NCBI GenBank assembly: GCA_009776955.1
Contig: WRMW01000017.1
Location: 1 to 35,821 of the forward strand
Reading direction: 5' to 3'
Length of the DNA: 35,821 nt
From: Clostridiales bacterium
Lineage (GTDB): Bacteria; Bacillota; Clostridia; Peptostreptococcales; Anaerovoracaceae
Below, piece by piece: positions 8,848-16,709 of this stretch; position 1 is the stretch's first letter; each line of letters begins with the position of its first letter. Both the position numbers and the translations under genes were made by a program. The notes under the pieces are model-generated. The model was not told where the DNA came from, searched no databases, and was given only the letters and a program-made list of their open reading frames with translations.

Positions 8848-11800
8848 ATGAAAAGGCTTCTCGCGACCGTCTCGGTTCTTGCGCTGCTGCTCTCGATGTT
8901 TCCCCTTGCGCCTATCGCCGCCTCATATGCCGAGACTGACGACGCTGGCGAGGCTGTGACCGCTGCGGATGCTGAACATGACGAAAGCGGGGACGAAGCC
9001 AGAAACGAGTCCAGGCATGGCGACGATCTCTCTGTCGGCAATCCAGATGGCGAAGCGCCCCCATCTGACGGAGTCGGAGACGAATTCGAAGAACTCACGT
9101 TTCCTTATGCAGGCTCTGAATCAGGCAAAGCCCCTAGCATCGCCGCCCTTTCTTCAGCAGCAGACCTAGCGGAATACATCAACGGGCTCAAGTGCGGGCT
9201 CGTCGCAGAAGATTACATGGACACCGTCACCATCACAGGCACGTCCGCTTCAGCGATCCCCATCGCCTTGAACCTGGACGCAGGCGTCACGGCAATCTGG
9301 AATGCGGTCTACACGGGATCATCAAGAAGAGCCCCCATTATCAGCCTTTCCTCAAGCGGCACAGCCACGTTTTCCGTAGGACCCTCCGGCTCAATATCGA
9401 ACACAGGCACAGGAGGCGCAATCCATATAGTCCAGACAAGCTCTGCCATAAGCGTAGAAATAGCGGGGATCGTCTCTGCCGGCACCGGCGGAAACGGCAT
9501 CCTCGTGTCGTCAGACAACGCCACCGTCAATGTAAGCGACGGTGGCATGGTCGCAAGCCTGCACCGCAACGCAAGCGCGGCCGTACAGATAGGCAGCGAT
9601 GTCGCAGGCACCGTGCTGAACATAAGCGGCTCTGTCGTCTCAAATGCGGCCGGCCATGCCATAAGCGACGGGTCAGGGACAAGCCCTGTGCCAAACAACA
9701 CCCAGATCAACATAGACGGCGGCACGGTCGCGGCGATGAGCGCTAGTGCCGTGCATTCTGTCGGTACGGACTCCGCCGTGATGGTCAGCAACCACGGCGT
9801 CCTGTCGAACGCTGCGACAAGCAATCTGTACTCTACCGTCTTTATGGGCGGAAACCCTGTGCCCGGCTTTGCCAACGTGTCAGCAACCAGCGGGGGCGTC
9901 ATACAGGCGCTCGGGACGGATGCCCTCAGCTTCGCAGTCCATACGGCTGCCGACGTCGTTGTCAGCGGAGGCGCCATATCGACAGTCAACGGCAGGGGCA
10001 TCAGCCTCGCAGGCAGGGAGTCCTCACTTGTGATAGATGGCGGCTCGGTGCAGGCGACAGGCACAGGCTCTTCGGTCGTCGCAACCGGGGCCGACTCGCG
10101 GATAACGGTGGCGGGCGGGGAGATCCAGACGACCGGCACGGGTACGGCGATATCCACTATCGGCATAAACTCACGGATAACGGTCAATGGCGGCACAATA
10201 CAAGTTGCCGGCACAGGCACGGCTATCTCCACCACCGGTATGAACTCGCAGATCACGGTGGTAGGCGGCATCGTGTCCTCAGTGACCGGTTCCGCCATAA
10301 GCGCGTCAGGCGTCTCCGCCGCCATAGCTGTCAGCGGAGGGGCTGTATCCGCCGCCGCTGGCAACGGCATCTATGTTTCAGGTGAAGCGGCGACCATCGA
10401 AATCGGAGGCGTCGCCGCCGTCTCGGCAGGGTCTGGCAATGCCATACATGCCACGGGCGAAAATGCTGTGATCGCCATAGCGCCTGGCGACGATCCTGCA
10501 GGCTATTCCTTTCTGTATCCAAGAATATCGGCAAAAGAGGGCACAGCCATCTATGCCACAGGGGAGAATGCCGCCGTCAACATAGGCGGCGGACAGATCT
10601 ACGCCTACAAAATCCCTGCATCTGGCGACTCCACAATAACGACGACAGGGCTTTCATCATCAGTCCACCTAAGCGACGGGTTCATATTTGCGTACGGGAC
10701 GGAGGAAAACGTGAACCATGTCGTCTCGACGGCTGCGCTTGTCATTCCCGACACAGGAGGCGGAGAGATCGCCGTGTGGAACGAACCGAGAGGAACGACC
10801 TCGTATGCCGTCACGGCACATCCCCCTGACAACAGCACCGACTTGACTTCCTATGCGCCAGGCGCGCTTCCAACGCTATGGTGGTACAACCATGCGACCT
10901 TGGGCTTCGGCATAGCCTACGACAACGGTACGGCATCGGGGATGTTCATATTGGAGGGCTTGTCCATGCTGGCTCAGACAGGGCTGATTTTCAACGCCGC
11001 AAATGGGCAGATGCGCGTCAATACTGACGGGTCAGGCAACCCGATCACAAACCCCACGCTGGCTGACGGCACAGGCTGGTCGGTGTCGGGCAGCTTGTGG
11101 GACTACTCGCTTACATTGACAAATTTCAACTTCACGAACGAAAGCGGCCCCGCCTTGGTCATCGCAAACTCGCCACCGACCGGCACGACAGTGACACTGG
11201 TCGGCAACAACCGCATTGTATCGCTTGCGAGCGGCACAAATGCCGCAAGCGAAAACGCTCCGACGGATTCGGTCGGGATAAAGTCCGGCTACGAAGCGGC
11301 GGTGCCTGCGCCCATCACTATACAGGGCGGCGGCACGCTGGCCGTATCTGGAGGGCCGATAGACCCAGAGCAGGAAAGCAGCTCTGGCAGCTACGGCATA
11401 CTGGCCTCAAGCGTATACGTTGCGGAATCAGACGGGTCGTCGACAATCACTGCGCAAGGCCATACGCAGGCGGTCAGCGGCGATGTCTCGGTAGACATGC
11501 CTTACTATACTTACTGGACGAACACAGAAACGGCCGACCCTGGCGGCAACGGCACGCATGCCGGCACAGGCCGGCCGGATGCCTTCTCAAACGAAGCAGC
11601 TTTTAAGTACGTCAGGATACAGCCTTCGGACGGCATCAGCTTCACGGCCTCGCAGACAGGCGGCGCAAGCGGGATAGCGGACTCGACCGCCATCGCGATC
11701 CGGTTCAGCAGGCCTGTCGCCGGCCTTCAGACATCCGATATAATCATCGCGTCCCTAGGGGGCGAGGCTACGGCGGACAGCCTCTCCGGGACAGGCTCGG

Positions 11801-12159
11801 CATACACCCTAGCGCTCAAAAACGTGGCCACCGAGGGGGAGATGCTGCTGTCCTTCACTACGAGCTCCCCTCCCCACGCCTTTGTCATGGATCAAGACAG
11901 CCAGGTGGTAACAATTTACAAAACAGCAAGGTCGAGAGGAAACGGAGGCGGCGAAGGCGGGGCAAGCGACAATGACGGCACGATTGCGGGTTCCGATGGC
12001 ATGCACAGCCAAAATCCGCATACCGGCGACAGCTCCACCCCCATGATATGGGTCTTAACAATGTACCTATCCGTGCTTACCTGCCTCGCCCTTGCTTCTT
12101 ACTGCCTGCGTTCTTACTGGAAAAACGCAAGGGGGTCTACAAGGCTGCCGCCCCTATAA
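8848..12159 (+). CDS. Wall-anchored repeat (beta-helix-like) surface protein with NPHTG signal
   Basis: The start is taken at the ATG at 8848, 11 bases after the previous stop, because it opens a signal peptide (MKRLLATVSVLALLLSMFPLAPIAASYAE). The open frame also extends further upstream inside the previous gene, but that part lacks secretory character. The protein is 1103 residues. An acidic, Ser/Gly-rich region is followed by many imperfect repeats of about 20-25 residues, such as 'GTAISTTGMNSQITVVGG', over roughly residues 120-640. These are Gly/Ser/Thr/Val-rich, as in parallel beta-helix or adhesin-like proteins. A Big-like segment lies near 930-1030. The end carries NPHTGD (N1056-G1060), a hydrophobic stretch (WVLTMYLSVLTCLALASYCL) and basic residues, which form a sortase sorting signal of the NPxTG type. 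The sortase gene is not in the window. Probably co-transcribed with the metalloprotease gene. The ligand is unknown. Confidence 0.87.
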   Translation: MKRLLATVSVLALLLSMFPLAPIAASYAETDDAGEAVTAADAEHDESGDEARNESRHGDDLSVGNPDGEAPPSDGVGDEFEELTFPYAGSESGKAPSIAALSSAADLAEYINGLKCGLVAEDYMDTVTITGTSASAIPIALNLDAGVTAIWNAVYTGSSRRAPIISLSSSGTATFSVGPSGSISNTGTGGAIHIVQTSSAISVEIAGIVSAGTGGNGILVSSDNATVNVSDGGMVASLHRNASAAVQIGSDVAGTVLNISGSVVSNAAGHAISDGSGTSPVPNNTQINIDGGTVAAMSASAVHSVGTDSAVMVSNHGVLSNAATSNLYSTVFMGGNPVPGFANVSATSGGVIQALGTDALSFAVHTAADVVVSGGAISTVNGRGISLAGRESSLVIDGGSVQATGTGSSVVATGADSRITVAGGEIQTTGTGTAISTIGINSRITVNGGTIQVAGTGTAISTTGMNSQITVVGGIVSSVTGSAISASGVSAAIAVSGGAVSAAAGNGIYVSGEAATIEIGGVAAVSAGSGNAIHATGENAVIAIAPGDDPAGYSFLYPRISAKEGTAIYATGENAAVNIGGGQIYAYKIPASGDSTITTTGLSSSVHLSDGFIFAYGTEENVNHVVSTAALVIPDTGGGEIAVWNEPRGTTSYAVTAHPPDNSTDLTSYAPGALPTLWWYNHATLGFGIAYDNGTASGMFILEGLSMLAQTGLIFNAANGQMRVNTDGSGNPITNPTLADGTGWSVSGSLWDYSLTLTNFNFTNESGPALVIANSPPTGTTVTLVGNNRIVSLASGTNAASENAPTDSVGIKSGYEAAVPAPITIQGGGTLAVSGGPIDPEQESSSGSYGILASSVYVAESDGSSTITAQGHTQAVSGDVSVDMPYYTYWTNTETADPGGNGTHAGTGRPDAFSNEAAFKYVRIQPSDGISFTASQTGGASGIADSTAIAIRFSRPVAGLQTSDIIIASLGGEATADSLSGTGSAYTLALKNVATEGEMLLSFTTSSPPHAFVMDQDSQVVTIYKTARSRGNGGGEGGASDNDGTIAGSDGMHSQNPHTGDSSTPMIWVLTMYLSVLTCLALASYCLRSYWKNARGSTRLPPL

Positions 12160-12174
12160 ACCTCCCAATAGGGG
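12151..12174. repeat. Inverted repeat at the end of the surface-protein gene
   Basis: CCCCTAT (12151-12157) and ATAGGGG (12168-12174) form a 7-bp stem with a 10-base loop that overlaps the TAA stop of the anchored protein. No T-tract follows, so it is at best a weak terminator or mRNA-end stem between two convergent genes. Confidence 0.3.
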
Positions 12175-12180
12175 GGTGGT

Positions 12181-12242
12181 CAACCCCCTCGGCCACCTTG
12201 TCCTCGCTAAGCTTGATTTCGATGCCGCCCCACCTGCAGTCC
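12181..12242 (-). pseudogene. Remnant of a second DUF4143-type ATPase gene
   Basis: About 60 bases here are nearly identical to 14624-14685, inside the intact DUF4143 gene. On the minus strand they read RWGGIEIKLSEDKVAEGV, the nuclease-like core of that protein (its residues 364-381). There is no start, no flanking homology and no open frame of useful length. It begins 2 bases after the stop of the oxidoreductase gene and ends beside the inverted repeat at 12151-12174. It is either a deletion scar or a recombination junction. Confidence 0.7.
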
Positions 12243-12243
12243 A

Positions 12244-13497
12244 TCAAGTGTGCTTCTCTTTGAGCACGCCCTTCTCAGCGCGTATCTCCTGCATCCGCTT
12301 AGTGTACGGGGGGTTCCATGTCGAGCAACCGACAGGCTCCTGCCTTATAAGGAACTCTATGCAATGGTCGCATGCCGTGCACCACTTGATCTCATTCTCG
12401 CGCCCCTCCATAAGCTTCTTGGGCAGGTATGGGTCGGCGAAGCTCTGCCTACCGAGGCATACCATGTCAACAACGCCTTCCCTTATGTTCTTGTCGCCCC
12501 AGAACCAAAGGGTGTTCTTCTCAGGCGCGACCGCCTGGAACTTCGTGCCGCGTCCATCGCGGAATATGGTGTAGTCCGAGCCGATTACCACGGTCTCCGG
12601 TTTCAGGTTCTGCTTGCAGACCCACTGGAAATAATGGTGGAAATAGCCGTGGTCTGGTATGTTCCTGTCCGTCTGCGACAGCGCAAGCGTATGCGACGGC
12701 GAACCGGCGGACTGGAGGATGTATTGCGAACCGCGCTCCTCAAGCCCCTTTATCAAGTCTATGGACTCCGTGAGGTCCATAAGTGAGCTGTCCGGCCCCG
12801 CCGTGCCCTGCCCGCCTGGGAAGCCCTCGAATATCGAAACCTTCGACCCGACCAGGAAATTGGGGTCGTTCACCGCCTTCACGACCTTCTCAGTCATGTC
12901 GAAGGCGAAACGACTGCGGTTTTCCCAGCTCCCGCCATACTTCCAGTTGTGGCTGTTGAACGGACGCAATATCTGCGAGCCAAGGTAGCCGTGGCAGAAC
13001 TTGAGGTCCACGCCGTCCGCGCCAACAGCGTGCGCTATCTTCGACGACTCCACGAACATGTCGATGATCTTGTCCACCTCGTCCGCGCCGATAAGCTCGG
13101 CATCCTCATAGCCGTAAAGCGGCTGCTCCGTCACGCGGCAGCGCTTCGAGAAGTTTGGCTCGCTTATCTCCCCTGAATGGGTGAGCTGCATCACGAACAC
13201 GATGTCCGGGTTTATCTTCCTAAGGTGTTGCACAAACTTTTCAAGCGCCTTTGCATTGTGCGGCATTATGGAAAGCTGGTGCTCACGGCTGATATAGTCG
13301 TACTGCACCGTGATGGCCTCCAGGTTGATAAGGCCGGGGCTCCCCTCAAACAGCTTCTCGTAACGCTCATACGTACGCTCGGACGGGTTGCCGTCCGCGT
13401 CCGCGTCGCAACACTCCATCGCGTTGATTGCGATGCGGTTCGGCGCCACCTTGTTGCCGATCTTTATCGGCTGCAAAATCATGTTGTCTTTGTCCAT
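12244..13497 (-). CDS. NADH:flavin oxidoreductase, old-yellow-enzyme family, with Fe-S cysteines
   Basis: 417 residues from the ATG at 13497. An in-frame ATG at 13515 is less likely because it overlaps the AAGGAG ribosome site, which sits correctly for the second ATG. The N-terminus (LQPIKIGNKVAPNRIAINAMECC) is the FMN-barrel start of this family. 'QLTHSGEIS' and 'GADGVDLKFCHGYLGSQILRPFNSH' match its substrate and FMN regions. Near the C-terminus are C373, C376, C379 and C391 (C-x2-C-x2-C-x11-C), as in the 4Fe-4S site of the 2,4-dienoyl-CoA reductase and trimethylamine dehydrogenase group. The FAD/NAD(P)H domain that normally follows is absent, so a separate electron donor is probably needed. 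Single gene, convergent with the surface locus. Substrate unknown. Confidence 0.85.
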   Translation of the reverse strand: MDKDNMILQPIKIGNKVAPNRIAINAMECCDADADGNPSERTYERYEKLFEGSPGLINLEAITVQYDYISREHQLSIMPHNAKALEKFVQHLRKINPDIVFVMQLTHSGEISEPNFSKRCRVTEQPLYGYEDAELIGADEVDKIIDMFVESSKIAHAVGADGVDLKFCHGYLGSQILRPFNSHNWKYGGSWENRSRFAFDMTEKVVKAVNDPNFLVGSKVSIFEGFPGGQGTAGPDSSLMDLTESIDLIKGLEERGSQYILQSAGSPSHTLALSQTDRNIPDHGYFHHYFQWVCKQNLKPETVVIGSDYTIFRDGRGTKFQAVAPEKNTLWFWGDKNIREGVVDMVCLGRQSFADPYLPKKLMEGRENEIKWCTACDHCIEFLIRQEPVGCSTWNPPYTKRMQEIRAEKGVLKEKHT

Positions 13498-13609
13498 TGT
13501 GCAAACTCCTTCCATTACATAAACTATAGCTTATATTGCAAATTCCCCTACACAAAGAATTTAATACAATTCCCGCCACATTACAAGTAGGAAAGCCTGT
13601 GGATTTCTT

Positions 13610-13631
13610 CGCCAAAGAGACCCAATTGGCG
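13610..13631. repeat. Hairpin after the PIN-toxin gene
   Basis: CGCCAA (13610-13615) and TTGGCG (13626-13631) can pair around a 10-base loop, just downstream of the toxin stop at 13637. There is no T-tract, so a terminator role is only possible. The rest of 13498-13636 should hold the oxidoreductase promoter, but I see no convincing -35/-10 pair. Confidence 0.3.
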
Positions 13632-13636
13632 ATTTA

Positions 13637-14050
13637 CTAGTTCACAAAAGCGATCTCTTTCACTTGCACAGGGATTTTCGCGCACACCGCCCGTAGCTTC
13701 GCATCCATCGTGATAAGCGTGGCATCGTAGCACTTCGCCAACGCTGCGTACAACATATCGTAGGCGGGGTGGTCGTGCTTTTGGGCTAGACGCAAAGCCT
13801 CTTTCCAGAGGTCGTGCGAGCTTGTGTATTCATCAATATAGCTCATGCAATCGCTTGCATTTGTCGAGAACACATCCACATTGTCAGCATCTTTCCGGCC
13901 TAGTTTCCATGCTATATTAGTCACTTCCGCAACATACAAATCAGGGGCCAATACCTTGTCAGCCCTCATTATCGTCCCATAAAAGTCAGCGCCGATATAA
14001 GTCCTCTCTACGATTTCCGTAGCCGCGCTTGCATCAAGTACCACTATCAT
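13637..14050 (-). CDS. vapC: PIN-domain toxin (VapC/FitB type)
   Basis: 137 residues. The PIN-domain acidic set is visible: D6 in VVLDAS, E42 in VAEVTN, D98 in AYDMLYAALA and D116 in LITMDAKL. These residues bind Mg2+/Mn2+ for RNA cleavage in VapC-type toxins. The length is normal and all key acids are present, so it looks intact. The start overlaps the antitoxin stop by 4 bases (ATGA-type overlap), as expected for coupled translation. The RNA target cannot be read from the sequence. Confidence 0.85.
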   Translation of the reverse strand: MIVVLDASAATEIVERTYIGADFYGTIMRADKVLAPDLYVAEVTNIAWKLGRKDADNVDVFSTNASDCMSYIDEYTSSHDLWKEALRLAQKHDHPAYDMLYAALAKCYDATLITMDAKLRAVCAKIPVQVKEIAFVN

Positions 14051-14292
14051 CTATCCCTGTCCTCTCTTATCATCGCAACAAAATCCACGCCTTTCATGCT
14101 CTCCGGCACAGGCCTTGCCCAAGTGCGTTCAAGCGCCCGCCGCCTACGCTCCTTCGGGTCTTCCGTACGCCCAAGCCCTTTTTCCATCACAAGTATCACT
14201 TGTTGCGAAATAGGCCTCCGCTCCTTCTTTGCCATAGTGCAAATTTCATCGTAAATATCATCTGGAAAATTCCTTACCTGCAATAATGCCAT
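14047..14292 (-). CDS. vapB: Ribbon-helix-helix antitoxin (FitA/VapB type)
   Basis: 81 residues. The start MALLQVRNFPDDIYDEICTMAKKERRPISQQVILVMEKGL is a classic ribbon-helix-helix DNA-binding module: a short beta strand (LLQVRNFP) and then two helices. The basic and acidic tail (about 45-81) would wrap the toxin. GGGAGG lies 9 bases upstream of the ATG at 14292. The gene precedes and overlaps the toxin gene. Such antitoxins normally repress their own promoter, and the repeats at 14335-14390 are likely binding sites. Confidence 0.83.
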   Translation of the reverse strand: MALLQVRNFPDDIYDEICTMAKKERRPISQQVILVMEKGLGRTEDPKERRRRALERTWARPVPESMKGVDFVAMIREDRDR

Positions 14293-14334
14293 TTCTCAAC
14301 CTCCCTTGCTTGTCTATTTCGTAATCCGCTCCAT

Positions 14335-14390
14335 ACATCTGCATACATACGCATACTCTCATATGCATATTCACACATCTGCATACATAC
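14335..14390. promoter_or_regulatory. Repeat-rich candidate operator of the toxin-antitoxin pair
   Basis: A 16-bp direct repeat, ACATCTGCATACATAC, occurs at 14335-14350 and 14375-14390. Between them is a perfect 10-bp palindrome, ATATGCATAT (14361-14370). The core (T/C)GCATA recurs four times in 50 bases. It lies 43-98 bases upstream of the antitoxin start, where ribbon-helix-helix antitoxins bind. The remaining bases to 14466 show no gene. Confidence 0.5.
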
Positions 14391-14466
14391 TACATCGCCC
14401 CCCCCGACCTGTCAACCAGAAAACAATGGTGCTGGCAGGAAAAAGTTTAGATGATTTTTGTTGCCG

Positions 14467-15765
14467 TTATGCCGTTAGAGAGGTCACAGGTATGACGTGT
14501 ACGCCCTCTGGCGTCGTCCGAGCGAAAGACACCCGCCCGGCAAGCACCGCAAGAAAAACAGGGGGCTGAATCTGCTTGCCCTTGTTCTCCGCGACTCTGT
14601 CTTTGAGCGAAAGAAGGTTCTTGACCCCCTCGGCCACCTTGTCCTCGCTCAGCTTGATCTCGATGCCGCCCCATCTGCCATCCCTCAATTCTATGATAAC
14701 GTCCACCTCAAGGCCGGAATCGTCGAGGTAGTATCTTAGAGTCGAGCCTTCAAGCTCCTTGCTGACGGAAGCGTACACGCGCAGATCGCGAAGACACATA
14801 TTTTCAAACATCATTCCGAATGTCTGAAAGTCTTTAAGCAAAGACGCGTCATTTATGCCTAGCATGGAAACGGCGAGCGACGGGTCGACCACGTATCTTT
14901 TCGGCTTTGTGCGTAAACGCTTTTTCGACCTTATGGGGGCATCCCATCCGGCCAATTCGTCAAGCAAGTATATGTCGCGGAAAAAATCCAGATAGGACTC
15001 CACCGTGGTACGTGCAGGCTTTGCCGCAAAGTCGTCGTGCTCCCCAAAGGCCATATCCGATGCGAGGGTGTCGAGCGTCGCTGCCGTGGCGTTGTTTCTG
15101 GCAAGCGACGAAAACGCCTTCCGTGCCATTTCGGGGGTCTTGCCCATGCGCGGCGCGCTGTCCTCGAATACGGATTCCAGATACTGCTGCGCAATAGCTC
15201 TGGCAGTGCTGATAGGCCTGCCATGCGCTGCCGGCCACCCGCCATGGCAGATATTGGATGCAATGGCGTCTAACGCAGGCTCTACGGAAAAAGACTCTAT
15301 CGGCTCGCCATTGAACAAAGCCCCAAGTGAAATGCGCCCGTCAGAAAACCCCATCTCATAAAGCGACATAGGGCGCATATGTATCCGGGCGATCCGCCCG
15401 GCACCGCTGTGGACATACGAACCACGTGGAGGCACGGACGAGCCCGTAAGCAAGAACTGCCCCGGCTCATTGCCGGATATGTCTATGGCGCTACGGACAT
15501 CATCCCTGATGGACGGGACTTCCTGCCATTCGTCTATCAGCCTGGGGTACTCGCCCTTGATAACAAGATTTGGGTCCGCGACCGCAAGCTCACGGTTTTC
15601 TCTGTTGTCGAGCCGTACTTCGCTGTTTGCGTGCGCACGCGCCGCCCAAGTCTTTCCGCAATACTTGGGACCTTCGATCTGAACAGCCCCAAAAATGCTC
15701 AAAAACGTTTCAATCTGGTCGTCTACAAGACGGGCAACGTATCTGTCAGGTTTCATCATTGGCAT
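14467..15765 (-). CDS. ATPase with DUF4143-type C-terminal domain
   Basis: 432 residues. An N-terminal AAA-like P-loop domain has Walker A GPKYCGKT (32-39) and Walker B LIDEW (76-80), with a sensor-like LLTGSS about 30 residues later. The C-terminal domain, which I recognise as DUF4143-like, has D355 and E369-I-K371, reminiscent of a PD-(D/E)xK nuclease fold. A GGAGG site 9 bases before the ATG supports the start. These proteins are common, often mobile, accessory ATPases in anaerobes, and their role is unsettled. The leader carries the 23-bp array at 15792-16081. A 60-bp relic of a paralogue lies at 12181-12242. Confidence 0.85.
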   Translation of the reverse strand: MPMMKPDRYVARLVDDQIETFLSIFGAVQIEGPKYCGKTWAARAHANSEVRLDNRENRELAVADPNLVIKGEYPRLIDEWQEVPSIRDDVRSAIDISGNEPGQFLLTGSSVPPRGSYVHSGAGRIARIHMRPMSLYEMGFSDGRISLGALFNGEPIESFSVEPALDAIASNICHGGWPAAHGRPISTARAIAQQYLESVFEDSAPRMGKTPEMARKAFSSLARNNATAATLDTLASDMAFGEHDDFAAKPARTTVESYLDFFRDIYLLDELAGWDAPIRSKKRLRTKPKRYVVDPSLAVSMLGINDASLLKDFQTFGMMFENMCLRDLRVYASVSKELEGSTLRYYLDDSGLEVDVIIELRDGRWGGIEIKLSEDKVAEGVKNLLSLKDRVAENKGKQIQPPVFLAVLAGRVSFARTTPEGVHVIPVTSLTA

Positions 15766-15791
15766 TATCGTTTTCCTCCGGAGACTATCAT

Positions 15792-16081
15792 ACTACATTT
15801 TCCGGCACTTTCATACTACATTTTCCGGCACTTTCATACTACATTTTCCGGCACTTTCATACTACATTTTCCGGCACTTTCATACTACATTTTCCGGCAC
15901 TTTCATACTACATTTTCCGGCACTTTCATACTACATTTTCCGGCACTTTCATACTACATTTTCCGGCACTTTCATACTACATTTTCCGGCACTTTCATAC
16001 TACATTTTCCGGCACTTTCATACTACATTTTCCGGCACTTTCATACTACATTTTCCGGCACTTTCATACTACATTTTCCGG
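15792..16081. repeat. Tandem array, 12 perfect 23-bp units plus 14 bases
   Basis: The unit on the plus strand is ACTACATTTTCCGG followed by CACTTTCAT, repeated head to tail without spacers. It fills most of the 362-base gap between the DUF4143 ATPase and the CHR gene. On the minus strand, the direction of the ATPase leader, each unit starts an eight-codon frame MKVPENVV whose TGA overlaps the next unit's ATG (ATGA). Each unit also holds GGAAAATGTAG. The ATPase ribosome-site region (15766-15791) resembles a diverged unit. It is not a CRISPR array because there are no spacers. Function unknown. Confidence 0.95.
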
Positions 16082-16082
16082 G

Positions 16083-16096
16083 CAAGTACTTACTTG
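16083..16096. repeat. Short inverted repeat next to the 23-bp array
   Basis: CAAGTA (16083-16088) and TACTTG (16091-16096) are separated by 2 bases, immediately after the last partial 23-bp unit. This could be a protein site or chance. Confidence 0.3.
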
Positions 16097-16097
16097 A

Positions 16098-16122
16098 AAA
16101 TCCCTGAATATCAATGGGATTT
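16098..16122 (-). terminator. Possible weak terminator of the catabolic operon
   Basis: AAATCCC and GGGATTT pair around an 11-base loop, 6 bases after the stop of the last gene in the operon. Only a short T-run (ATTTTC) follows on the minus strand. A terminator role is suggested by position more than by strength. Confidence 0.35.
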
Positions 16123-16127
16123 GGTTT

Positions 16128-16700
16128 TCACCGTATGAAAAACGCTCCAAAAACCGCGGCTGAAATTATAAGAAAAAATGGGTTGATTTTCGACTTGATT
16201 GTCAGCACAAAAACTACAGGGAAAATAATGCATGGTATAGGGTTCAGATATGAGAGGCCTTGTATGGCCCATTCGGCTGAAACAAGGCTGCCTAAATATA
16301 GCGTGTTTTCGGATATCATCACGGCCGCTGTGCATATCAGCCCCATGGTAATCGGACGGATACCCGTTATCACAGAGTTTACGGATTCGCTATCGCGGAA
16401 GCGATCGAGGAACTTCATCACCAGAAGAACGAGGATGAACGCCGGGCATACGATGGCGAACACTGAGACAATGGCGCCGGGCACGCTCGCCACGACATAG
16501 CCTGCATACGAAACGGCGTTTATTGAAACCGGCCCTGGCAAAGCCTGCGACAAAGCGACCATGCGGTCAAACTCCGCATCGGTCAAAAGCCCATGGTTGC
16601 TGACCGTTTGGAAGATTACAGGTAGCATGGCGTAGCCGCTACCGAATGTGAAGAATCCAATCCCAAAGAATAGTGTAAACAAGAGCCAAAGCGTTTCCAT
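16128..16700 (-). CDS. CHR-family transporter, half-size subunit B
   Basis: 190 residues from the ATG at 16700; a GTG two codons upstream is less likely. It is very hydrophobic with about five or six membrane segments. The N-terminus FFTFGSGYAMLPVIF is the CHR (chromate ion transporter) domain signature, and 'SQALPGPVSINAVSYAGY' matches its second conserved region. At about 190 residues it has one CHR domain, while long ChrA proteins have two. Short-form proteins come as pairs, and the partner gene lies 9 bases upstream. Chromate or another oxyanion/organic acid may be the substrate. In this operon an organic anion is as plausible as chromate, but that is inference. Confidence 0.82.
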   Translation of the reverse strand: METLWLLFTLFFGIGFFTFGSGYAMLPVIFQTVSNHGLLTDAEFDRMVALSQALPGPVSINAVSYAGYVVASVPGAIVSVFAIVCPAFILVLLVMKFLDRFRDSESVNSVITGIRPITMGLICTAAVMISENTLYLGSLVSAEWAIQGLSYLNPIPCIIFPVVFVLTIKSKINPFFLIISAAVFGAFFIR

Positions 16701-16709
16701 GATCACACC

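Noticed and set aside
15792-16081. CRISPR array
   Set aside because: Units are joined directly without spacers, and no cas genes are present.
15379-16138. Long plus-strand open frames (147-242 codons) with a repeating HFPALSYYIFRHFHTTFSG pattern
   Set aside because: They arise only because the 23-bp array has no stop in any plus frame. They cross the ATPase gene in antisense and have no RBS.
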